From contig JAIRKG010000028.1 in assembly GCA_031260235.1 (NCBI GenBank), forward strand, positions 1 through 5,075: a stretch of DNA of 5,075 bases, read 5' to 3'. Of this stretch, positions 1 through 5,075 are shown piece after piece; position 1 is the stretch's first letter, and the number at the start of each line of letters is the position of its first letter. Below the pieces are notes generated by a model, which had not been told where the DNA came from, made no database searches, and worked only from the letters and a program-made list of their open reading frames with translations. The translations under genes and the position numbers were made by a program. This DNA is from Dysgonamonadaceae bacterium. Its GTDB lineage: Bacteria; Bacteroidota; Bacteroidia; Bacteroidales; Azobacteroidaceae.

Positions 1-642
1 ACAGATGCGAAAGAAGTCATCCGCTTGCTCTGGGCATTGTAGGGCGACACGCGCACCAGACGGTGCACGCCGGTTTCACTCTTCAAATATCCGAAGGCAT
101 AATCTCCTTCAACTTGCAGGGTAACGGTTTTAATCCCCGCGTCGTCGCCGTCTATCCAATTGGTTACGGAAACTTTATATCTTTTGCTTTCACACCAGCG
201 GCTATACATTCGGTAGAGCATTTCCGCCCAGTCCTGGGCTTCCGTTCCCCCCGCGCCGGCATTGATTTTCAGGACGGCTCCCAAATGGTCTTCCTCCGAG
301 CGGAGCATGTTTTTCATTTCCAGATTTTCCAGTAGATTGACGGCATGTGTATATGCATCGTCCACCTCTTTTTCTGTTGTGATACCTTCTTTTTGGAAAT
401 CAAATGCCAGCTGCAATTCCCCGGCAGCCGATTGGAGTTCGTTACAGGCGACAACCCAGTATTTGATTGCGCGGATTTTACGCATTTGTTCTTCCGCACA
501 TTCGGGGTCATCCCAGAAACCGGGTGCCTGGGTGCGGAGTTCTTCCTCTTCTAATCGTATCAGTTGCGAATCGACGTCAAAGATACCCCCTCAGCGCACG
601 CTCGCGCTCCAATACTTCGCGTAATTGGTCTGTTGTTATCAT
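1..642 (-). CDS. prfB: Peptide chain release factor 2 (RF2), N-terminal part, expressed by +1 programmed frameshift; cut by left window edge
   Basis: RF2 recognises UGA and UAA stop codons in the ribosomal A site and triggers release of the finished protein. Translation starts at the ATG at 642-640, runs 21 codons (MITTDQLREVLERERALRGYL) and meets an in-frame TGA at 579-577. A +1 shift at CTT then continues from GAC (578) as D22-VDSQLIRLEEEE and stays open to base 1, giving about 213 residues of an expected 360-370. Visible landmarks are the helical N-terminal domain and the PCRF-domain signature NAGAGGTEAQDW at residues 127-138. GVHRLVR follows, then the stop-codon recognition tripeptide, which is SPY (199-201) where E. 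coli has SPF. The GGQ catalytic loop lies beyond the window. The start is 17 bases after the rpoN stop, so it is probably co-transcribed with rpoN. The leader is A/T-rich without a Shine-Dalgarno. Identification is secure; only the C-terminal half is unseen. Confidence 0.97.
576..591 (-). promoter_or_regulatory. prfB: prfB +1 programmed ribosomal frameshift site
   Basis: The minus strand reads AGGGGGTATCTTTGAC. It has three parts: an internal Shine-Dalgarno-like AGGGGG, a 3-base spacer TAT, and the slippery CTT followed by the TGA stop. This matches the E. coli prfB core sequence. In the known mechanism RF2 decodes this TGA. When RF2 is scarce the ribosome pauses, the SD-like stretch pairs with 16S rRNA, and the peptidyl-tRNA slips from CUU to UUU so that GAC is read as aspartate. 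RF2 therefore controls its own synthesis. The sequence is seen directly; its operation here is inferred from the family. A gene caller that ignores it will miss prfB or start it downstream. Confidence 0.96.
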
Positions 643-659
643 ATCTATTTATATTAAAA

Positions 660-2108
660 TTAAATCTCTTTCCTCAATCGCGCAACCGGAATATTCAACT
701 GCTCGCGGTATTTGGCAACCGTCCTGCGCGCCACGTCATAGCCCCTGCATTTCAGTTCCTGCATCAGCGCGTCGTCGGTCAGCGGATTGGATTTGTCTTC
801 CTCGCCGATACAGGTTTTGAGGACACCCTTGATTTCGCGTGTGGAGATTTCTTCGCCTTCCTCGTTTGTCATGGCTTCCGAGAAAAAGTATTTCAGCGGG
901 TAAACGCCGAAATCGGTTTGCACGTATTTGCTGTTGCTTACCCGCGATATGGTGGAAACGTCATAGCCGCACAGTTCCGATACGTCTTTCAGGATCATCG
1001 GTTTAAGCTTCGATTCCTCGCCTGTAAGGAAGAACTCGCGCTGTATTTTAAGAATTGCCAGCATGGTGTTTCTCATCGTAACTGTCCGCTGCTTAATCGC
1101 GTCGATAAACCAGTTTGCCGACTCGATCTTTTCTTTCACAAAACAGATAGTTTGTTTGCTTTCGCGTGTCTGCTTTGCGTTTGTATACCGGTCGAACATG
1201 CGGCTGTATTCTTTGCAGACCTTCAGTTCGGGAATGTTTTCCTGCATATTCAAAAACAGTTCACCGCCGGAAACTTCTACAAAGAAGTCGGGCGTAATAT
1301 GCGCCATTTTCGCTTCCATATTACTTTCCCACGCATTTCCGGGACGGGGATTCAAGAGAGTGATTTCCTTAATAGTATCCTTTAATTCCGTTCCGGTGAT
1401 GTTCAGCGCTTTCTCTATCCTGTCGTATTGCCGCTTGGAGAAGGCTTCGAAATGGTCTTCCAATATCTTAACAGCCAGTATTCTTTCCGGCGTTTGTTCT
1501 TTCCTTTTCAGTTGGATCAACAGGCAGTTCAGCAAGGATTCCGCACCAATTCCGGGCGGATCGAGTTCCCGTATGACTTTCAACACCGTTTCAATCTTTT
1601 GTATGCGAACATCCCAACCGTGCCGGAAAGCCATATCGTCTGCAATTTCCTCAACGCTTCGCCTGATATAGCCGTCCGCATCCACGTTGCCAATCAAATA
1701 TTCTCCAATGCGAATTTGCTCTTCGATGAGATCTTTCATACGGATTTGATCCAACAAATATTCTTGAAGCGATTCGCTTTCGGAATATGGAATCTCTTCG
1801 CCCGTGTTTTTGTTTGGATGATAGAAAGGTTGCTGCAACTTGTAATCGGGAATATCGTCTTCGCTTCGGTAATCGCCCAAGACGACATCTTCTTCGGTTT
1901 CTTTGCCCGCATCAAGTTCGGGATCGGTATTTCCCTCGCCGTCGTTGGCAGGAGAATCACAGGCTTCTTCCAGGGCGGGGTTTTCTTCCAGTTCCTGACT
2001 GATCCGCTCTTCAATTTCCAGACCGGTAAGTTCCAGCAGTTTGATTTGCTGAATTTGAAGGGGGGAGAGTTTTTGTTGCTGTTTTTGTGTAAGTTGCTGT
2101 TTGATCAT
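660..2108 (-). CDS. rpoN: RNA polymerase sigma-54 factor
   Basis: This 482-residue protein is sigma-54, the alternative sigma factor that binds core polymerase and -24/-12 promoters and needs an ATP-driven enhancer-binding protein to open them. Region I is the Gln/Leu-rich activator-interacting segment at residues 1-50 (MIKQQLTQKQQQKLSPLQIQ, then LLELTGLEIEERISQELEENP). An acidic linker follows at about 45-95, rich in D and E. The core-binding region comes next, and it includes SANWFIDAIKQRTVTM at 330-345. A helix-turn-helix lies near 368-397 (DVSTISRVSNSKYV). The C-terminal RpoN box ARRTVAKYRE is intact at 460-469. Length and domain order are normal, so it should be functional. The ATG at 2108 lies 9 bases after the DUF4270 stop and has no Shine-Dalgarno. 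No enhancer-binding protein is encoded in the window, so its targets cannot be told. Confidence 0.97.
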   Translation of the reverse strand: MIKQQLTQKQQQKLSPLQIQQIKLLELTGLEIEERISQELEENPALEEACDSPANDGEGNTDPELDAGKETEEDVVLGDYRSEDDIPDYKLQQPFYHPNKNTGEEIPYSESESLQEYLLDQIRMKDLIEEQIRIGEYLIGNVDADGYIRRSVEEIADDMAFRHGWDVRIQKIETVLKVIRELDPPGIGAESLLNCLLIQLKRKEQTPERILAVKILEDHFEAFSKRQYDRIEKALNITGTELKDTIKEITLLNPRPGNAWESNMEAKMAHITPDFFVEVSGGELFLNMQENIPELKVCKEYSRMFDRYTNAKQTRESKQTICFVKEKIESANWFIDAIKQRTVTMRNTMLAILKIQREFFLTGEESKLKPMILKDVSELCGYDVSTISRVSNSKYVQTDFGVYPLKYFFSEAMTNEEGEEISTREIKGVLKTCIGEEDKSNPLTDDALMQELKCRGYDVARRTVAKYREQLNIPVARLRKEI

Positions 2109-2117
2109 TCTGTCGGG

Positions 2118-3458
2118 CTATTCGGTCGATTTTGGAATTGCCAAATCCGAAGCAATAATCCGAATCGTTTGATCTTTACTTTTCAGGGCAACGCCCGAAA
2201 GATGGAGATCGTATGCCGTTGTATAATCCACGAACCCATTAGTACTGTCATACGTATAGTTGGTTCGCACCGGAATAAGCAGGAGTTTCAAACTGTCCGC
2301 AGGATTATTGTCTATGGCATATTGGATCAGGTTTGAAATATTGTTGAATGTATAGGTGTAGTCGGAAGATGTGAAAGTTGTCGTATAGGACGTTACGTTA
2401 TCGGCAACCCGTTGCTGTTCAAAGAAGTTTTTAGTCGAATCGGACGGGATTAACAACAGGTTGGTTGCGACTCCTGAGGACGTTTGCAGGTAAGTATATA
2501 ATCCGGGGAAATCCAAACTGTAATCCCATTCGTTTTTGGGATAGGCGTTCAATATAAGTTTTACGCTGTTGAACTTCTTTTTGCCGATTTTCTCTACGAT
2601 TTTCGGAATTGGAACGGTTATCTCGGTAAACATTCCCACCGGTGATTTGATATATACGGTCGAGTTGTTTCCATCATTTATAGTCGGGTTGGTATTTTTG
2701 TAGGAATTGATTTGGATAATTTCTTTGGTAACCGCCCAGTATGCGCTGTCGACGCTGGCGGATGATTTTCCCTGTTCGTTGGTTCGATACTTGATAGCCA
2801 GCGAAGTATTCTCGACATACAACATGCGTCCCGACCCGTATGTGCTTTTAAAGTATAATCCCGGAAACATTTCGATAAACCTGTCCTTATCCCTGTCCAG
2901 TGTCGGATCGAGCCGGATTGAGTCTATATATCTTTGCGCCCATTCCACCGGCATCGGAATGGAAAGCAAGCCTGAACTGTCAGCCGTATATGAATATTTT
3001 TTAATAATGGTAGTCATATCGACAAACCGTTCCGGATCGACGCTGGTGTAATAATTTTTCTCCAGCGGCTTATCAATCGGATAGACGGTCAGTTCCATAG
3101 GAGTTAGCGAATCGCCTATATAAGAATAATAAATATCTAAAAATATGGAATCAACCTGATTGTCAACCAGATTTTGGATGTTGTCGAACCCGACAGAGGG
3201 ATAGAATTGGCAGGCAAAACCGGCGTTCAGGCTGCCGAAAGTAGGGTCGTAATATTCACCGAGCGAACCGTTGATTGTCTTTGCGTAAATGGAATCTACC
3301 TCTACCGTTTGCAACGTAATGGGTATTACTGTGTCAAATACATCAATATTGTCTTCGTCGGGCATAATACCGGTTCCGATTTCCGAAACGAATGAATCTT
3401 CGCAGGAAAGATAGATAAAGGAGGTTAACAGACTGAGAAAAAAAATCTCTGTTTTCAT
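2118..3458 (-). CDS. DUF4270 family putative lipoprotein
   Basis: A 446-residue exported protein of unknown function. The N-terminus is a short lipoprotein-type signal: K2, then a hydrophobic stretch I5-L17, then YLSC with Cys19 as the probable lipidated residue. The -3 Tyr is not classical but Bacteroidota lipoboxes are loose. The acidic ED directly after the Cys could favour surface export, but this is weak. The early region (SEIGTGIMPDEDNIDVFDT, then DSIYAKTINGSLGEYYDPTFG and CQFYP) matches my memory of DUF4270 proteins from Bacteroides-type genomes. The rest is rich in Tyr, Ser, Thr and Asn and looks beta-rich, with no enzymatic motif that I recognise. It ends in TAG, 9 bases before rpoN, and begins 39 bases after the glycogen-synthase-like gene, so it lies inside the same probable operon. 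The ATG at 3458 is preceded by an A/T-rich leader without SD. Family assignment is from memory of related sequences, not from a search. Confidence 0.85.
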   Translation of the reverse strand: MKTEIFFLSLLTSFIYLSCEDSFVSEIGTGIMPDEDNIDVFDTVIPITLQTVEVDSIYAKTINGSLGEYYDPTFGSLNAGFACQFYPSVGFDNIQNLVDNQVDSIFLDIYYSYIGDSLTPMELTVYPIDKPLEKNYYTSVDPERFVDMTTIIKKYSYTADSSGLLSIPMPVEWAQRYIDSIRLDPTLDRDKDRFIEMFPGLYFKSTYGSGRMLYVENTSLAIKYRTNEQGKSSASVDSAYWAVTKEIIQINSYKNTNPTINDGNNSTVYIKSPVGMFTEITVPIPKIVEKIGKKKFNSVKLILNAYPKNEWDYSLDFPGLYTYLQTSSGVATNLLLIPSDSTKNFFEQQRVADNVTSYTTTFTSSDYTYTFNNISNLIQYAIDNNPADSLKLLLIPVRTNYTYDSTNGFVDYTTAYDLHLSGVALKSKDQTIRIIASDLAIPKSTE

Positions 3459-3497
3459 AATTATTAATAGTTTATTATTTTATCACACACACATCTT

Positions 3498-4313
3498 TTA
3501 GTTAAGAAGCAGTTGATCATAGAAGTTATCGAAATCTTCTATATAAGTGTCTTCGGGCTGACAGGGAAGAAACCGCACATTCTTCCGTTGCTTTGCATAT
3601 TCAAGGAGAAGGGGATTTATGCCGGCGCTTCCCTCAATAATTCCGTCTGAAAAATTCATTGCCAGCTTACTCAACGAAATAAAGTCGGCCTGTTCTTTAA
3701 TCACTCTGAGGTCGTTTTGGGTAACGCCCTCAATCTTCACATTCTTCACAAAGTTTTTGCGGAAGGGTTTTTGGAAATCATCGCCATACAGAGAATAAAC
3801 AATTTTCGACTTCTTAAAGCAAGGTTCGTTTTTATAGTGTTTCTTGATATACAGCGGCGCTAAAGCGGTTGCCCAACCGTGGCAATGGATCAAATCGGGT
3901 ACCCACCGGAGTTTTTTAATGGTTTCAAGCACGCCGCGCACAAAGAAAACACAACGGAGGTCATTATCTTCAAATTCTTCGCCTTCCGAGTCGCGGAACG
4001 AATACTTGCGACAAAAAAAGTCTTCGTTATCTATAAAATAGATTTGCATTTTCGCCGCTTGCAGGGAAGCCACCTTGATAAGCAGCGGGTAGTCGGTTTC
4101 ATCTATAATCAGGTTCATTCCCGACAGCCTGATAATTTCGTGCAATTGATAGCGGCGTTCATTAATCATGCCGAATTTGGGCATAAAGACCCGAATTTCA
4201 TTTCCCCTGTTGTGAATTCCTTCGGGAAGATTTCTTCCAACCAAAGACATCTCCGTATCAGTCAGATAAGGCGACATCTCGGTTACTATAAACAAAACTT
4301 TCTTGGCTATCAT
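3498..4313 (-). CDS. Short glycogen/starch synthase-like protein (N-terminal GT5 domain only)
   Basis: A 271-residue protein resembling only the N-terminal half of ADP-glucose-dependent glycogen synthases (GT5 fold). It opens with a Rossmann strand KKVLFIVTEMSPY and continues with GRNLPEGIHNRGNEIRVFMP. DLIHCHGWATALAPLYIK at about 149-166 (counted from the chosen Met) corresponds to the HAHDW segment of GlgA. The KXGGL ADP-glucose motif expected near residue 15 is absent (LTDTEMS instead). The whole C-terminal GT1 domain with its catalytic Lys and Glu is also missing. The protein ends with an acidic tail and TAA. Similar short proteins annotated 'glycogen/starch synthase' are common in Bacteroidales, so this is probably the family's normal length and not a truncation. 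I chose ATG 4313 over the in-frame TTG at 4349, because that TTG lies inside the promoter -7 box. True glycogen synthase activity is doubtful; a regulatory or glycan-binding role is possible but unproven. Confidence 0.85.
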   Translation of the reverse strand: MIAKKVLFIVTEMSPYLTDTEMSLVGRNLPEGIHNRGNEIRVFMPKFGMINERRYQLHEIIRLSGMNLIIDETDYPLLIKVASLQAAKMQIYFIDNEDFFCRKYSFRDSEGEEFEDNDLRCVFFVRGVLETIKKLRWVPDLIHCHGWATALAPLYIKKHYKNEPCFKKSKIVYSLYGDDFQKPFRKNFVKNVKIEGVTQNDLRVIKEQADFISLSKLAMNFSDGIIEGSAGINPLLLEYAKQRKNVRFLPCQPEDTYIEDFDNFYDQLLLN

Positions 4314-4346
4314 TATATTTACGACATTTCTTTTTGAAATCGGGTA

Positions 4347-4377
4347 CAAAGATAGTGAAGATTTTCAATAAAACAAA
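4347..4377 (-). promoter_or_regulatory. Bacteroidota-type sigma-ABfr promoter for the minus-strand operon
   Basis: On the minus strand TTTG (4377-4374) is followed by exactly 19 bases and then TATCTTTG (4354-4347). This fits the Bacteroides consensus TTTG at -33 and TAnnTTTG at -7 with its usual spacing. Transcription would begin near 4340, leaving a leader of about 27 bases before the ATG at 4313. It is the only good match to this consensus that I found upstream of any of the four genes, so it likely serves the whole cluster. Seen in sequence; activity is inferred. Confidence 0.82.
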
Positions 4378-4394
4378 TCCCCCGCCATTGCCCC

Positions 4395-4409
4395 GCACCC
4401 CGTCATTGC
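4395..4409. repeat. Outer inverted repeat, left copy
   Basis: GCACCCCGTCATTGC here is inverted at about 5030-5046, where the complement reads CACACCCCTGTCATTGC: the same run with one extra T and a G-to-A change near the end. It overlaps the start of the main palindrome arm and suggests that the palindromic unit once reached further out. The right side appears to contain extra sequence between this copy and the main arm. Confidence 0.55.
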
Positions 4410-4454
4410 GAGCCGCGATAGCGGCGCGGCAATCCGGAAAAAAAGAGCGTCATT
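4401..4454. repeat. Left arm of an interrupted palindromic repeat element
   Basis: A 54-base arm that begins CGTCATTGCGAGCC, contains the small stem-loop GCCGC-GATA-GCGGC at 4412-4425, then GCGGCAATCC, an A run and a terminal CGTCATT. Its reverse complement matches the right arm at 4969-5020 strongly; 31 of the 37 positions 4401-4437 are identical. Repeats of the general form CGTCATTGCGAG...GCAATCC are a dispersed intergenic class in many bacterial genomes, including Bacteroidota. With the insertion sequence removed, both arms make a near-perfect hairpin of about 106 bases. It lies only 23 bases upstream of the operon promoter's -33 box. Confidence 0.85.
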
Positions 4455-4469
4455 AGACTTGTATCGAAA
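4455..4469. repeat. Terminal inverted repeat of the IS remnant (transposase 3' end) with target duplication
   Basis: AGACTTGTATCGAAA is the left terminal inverted repeat; it matches the complement of 4951-4965 at 13 of 15 positions. It is preceded directly by ATT (4452-4454), which recurs just outside the other end, so the 3-bp target duplication is intact. Confidence 0.85.
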
Positions 4470-4470
4470 C

Positions 4471-4915
4471 TCACTTCAACACTCTATTTTCATAGTTTTC
4501 TATTCCGCAAATCAAGTTGTATCTTTACCCAAATTTTTTTCGTCTGTTACGATATCGCTCGCGTGCTATACCAACCCTTTTTCTTCTGCCGATGATGTGT
4601 TCTACTTTCATTCGCAGGCTTGAAATACGTTTGTTGTAAGCCTTTCGCTCTCTGTCGGGCATTAATCTAAAATCTTCCTTTTATCTACCACGACCTGAAC
4701 CTTTATCGTATGTCGTTTTTTTTACCCGAGTAGTACTTCTTTTGACCTTTTACAGGTCGTTCAATGGGTATTTCGGTACTGTCCGCAAGCACTGCTTCAA
4801 CTTCGGCATAGTTGACCCCAAGCGCTTCCTCCATCTTATTAAAAGTGGTAATATTGACACCGATAACTTGACGAAAACGTTCGTTTTTAAATCCTTTTAC
4901 CAACTCATATTTCAT
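4471..4915 (-). pseudogene. IS5-family-like (DDE_Tnp_4 type) transposase, multiply broken
   Basis: Translation starts at ATG 4915 with MKYELVKGFKNERFRQVIGV, a typical N-terminal helix region of this transposase group. At about residue 30 it jumps in frame to ALGVNYAEVEAVLADSTEIP and IERPVKGQKKYYSGKK, so about 80 codons with the helix-turn-helix region are missing. The Asp in LADSTE should be the first catalytic residue. Eight A's (a ninth would restore frame) then shift the reading into a stop at 4705-4703. The original frame continues KRHTIKVQVVVDKRKILD. A second large gap removes the region expected to hold the next catalytic Asp. The C-terminus reappears in another frame as RERKAYNKRISSLRMKVEHI, IGRRKRVG and RERYRNRRKKFG, then a TAA in place of the usual Leu codon, RYNLICGIENYENRVLK and TGA at 4473-4471. 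The gene is clearly non-functional. Confidence 0.9.
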
Positions 4916-4950
4916 GCTGCAATGATAACTCTTTTTACTGTAAAGAAATA

Positions 4951-4965
4951 TTTCGCAACAAGTCT
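4951..4965. repeat. Terminal inverted repeat of the IS remnant (transposase 5' end) with target duplication
   Basis: TTTCGCAACAAGTCT, whose complement AGACTTGTTGCGAAA pairs with 4455-4469 with two mismatches. The flanking ATT at 4966-4968 is the second copy of the 3-bp target duplication. The end lies 35 bases before the transposase ATG. Confidence 0.85.
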
Positions 4966-4968
4966 ATT

Positions 4969-5020
4969 GACGAGATTGTTTTTCTGGATTGCCGCACCGC
5001 TATCGCGGCTCAGGGTGACG
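4969..5020. repeat. Right arm of the interrupted palindromic repeat element
   Basis: Starts with GACGAG directly after the target duplication, then a T run, GGATTGCCGC at 4986-4995, the small stem-loop CCGCTATCGCGG at 4997-5008, and GGTGACG at 5014-5020. It is the inverted partner of 4401-4454. The main differences are a four-base divergence where the left arm has TTGC, and a few changes near the A/T run. Together the arms form a MITE- or REP-like hairpin split by the insertion sequence. Confidence 0.85.
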
Positions 5021-5029
5021 AGATGGGCA

Positions 5030-5046
5030 GCAATGACAGGGGTGTG
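5030..5046. repeat. Outer inverted repeat, right copy
   Basis: GCAATGACAGGGGTGTG is the inverted partner of 4395-4409 with one extra base and one mismatch. About nine unmatched bases separate it from the main right arm, unlike the left side where the two overlap. This may be an insertion or a second, partial repeat unit. From here to 5075 I see no gene, promoter or terminator. Confidence 0.5.
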
Positions 5047-5075
5047 GAGTGGAGCCCTCGCAGTTGATATTTTTT

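Larger units (their letters stand above)
4455..4965 (-). mobile_element. Decayed IS5-family-like insertion sequence, internally deleted
   Basis: A 511-base element bounded by 15-bp terminal inverted repeats (AGACTTG at both outer ends) and flanked by ATT target duplications at 4452-4454 and 4966-4968. Inside is a transposase reading frame on the minus strand that keeps only the N-terminus, the first catalytic-Asp segment and the C-terminus. A full element of this kind is usually about 850-1000 bases, so roughly half is missing. With no working transposase it cannot move alone, but the recognisable ends could in principle be used by a related transposase elsewhere in the genome. Family assignment rests on transposase motifs recalled from memory (DxTExPIERP, YYSGKK, RYRNRRKKFG) and on the 3-bp duplication; the subgroup is uncertain. 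Confidence 0.85.

Noticed and set aside
577..585. TATCTTTG on the minus strand inside prfB resembles a Bacteroidota -7 box.
   Set aside because: It is part of the frameshift site, no TTTG lies at the right distance upstream (the nearest TTG is about 24 bases away), and it would start inside the gene.
564..1385. Long plus-strand open frame of 273 codons.
   Set aside because: It lies antisense to prfB and rpoN, whose products are unmistakable, and its translation has no family features.
1428..2336. Long plus-strand open frame of 302 codons.
   Set aside because: It is an antisense shadow of rpoN and of the end of the DUF4270 gene; Phe-rich low-complexity translation without motifs.
3484..3493. 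(CA)5 dinucleotide repeat between the GT5-like gene and the DUF4270 gene, possible phase-variation tract.
   Set aside because: Five units are too few to slip often, and it is outside any visible promoter or reading frame.
4314..4349. Upstream TTG start adding 12 residues to the glycogen-synthase-like protein.
   Set aside because: The TTG is within the -7 promoter box and upstream of the expected transcription start; homologues begin near the KKVLFIV strand.
4714..4721. Run of eight A's in the transposase as a programmed slippage site, as used by some IS elements.
   Set aside because: Slippage would restore only a short stretch; two large deletions and a later stop still break the gene, so it is better read as a random indel.
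4401..5046. Repeats upstream of the operon as a possible CRISPR array or integron site.
   Set aside because: The repeats are two inverted arms, not direct repeats with even spacers, and there are no cas or integrase genes.

Overview
The window looks like chromosomal DNA from a member of the Bacteroidota, most likely the order Bacteroidales. Four things point there. A DUF4270-type lipoprotein gene lies next to a short 'glycogen/starch synthase', a pairing familiar from Bacteroides-type genomes. The one clear promoter has the Bacteroidota form, TTTG then 19 bases then TATCTTTG. None of the four host start codons has a Shine-Dalgarno sequence. The release factor has SPY where E. coli RF2 has SPF. 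The species cannot be named from this stretch.

All host genes read on the minus strand, so the order of transcription runs from high to low coordinates. A promoter at 4347-4377 drives a short GT5-type glycogen-synthase-like protein (3498-4313). It is followed after 37-39 bases by a DUF4270 lipoprotein (2118-3458), after 9 bases by rpoN for sigma-54 (660-2108), and after 17 bases by prfB for peptide chain release factor 2 (642 to beyond the left edge). No terminator or second good promoter was seen between these genes, so they probably form one operon. prfB carries the classic autoregulatory +1 frameshift site, identical to the E. coli core sequence, so its product can only be annotated correctly by joining two frames.

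The region upstream of the operon promoter (about 4381-5075) has no intact gene. It holds a 511-bp decayed IS5-family-like insertion sequence (4455-4965) with recognisable 15-bp terminal inverted repeats and a 3-bp ATT target duplication. Its transposase has two large internal deletions, a frameshift at an A run and a point stop. The element lies at the exact centre of an older palindromic repeat whose two arms (4401-4454 and 4969-5020) would pair if the insertion were removed. Beyond 5047 nothing recognisable remains.

Functionally, the operon mixes an unknown glycan-related or degenerate glycosyltransferase fold protein, an exported lipoprotein of unknown role, an alternative sigma factor and a translation termination factor. 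No common pathway is evident, so the linkage may be only positional. No defence system, CRISPR array or clearly new multi-gene system is visible. The most unusual items are the nested palindrome/IS structure and the 'half' glycogen synthase without the expected catalytic motifs.
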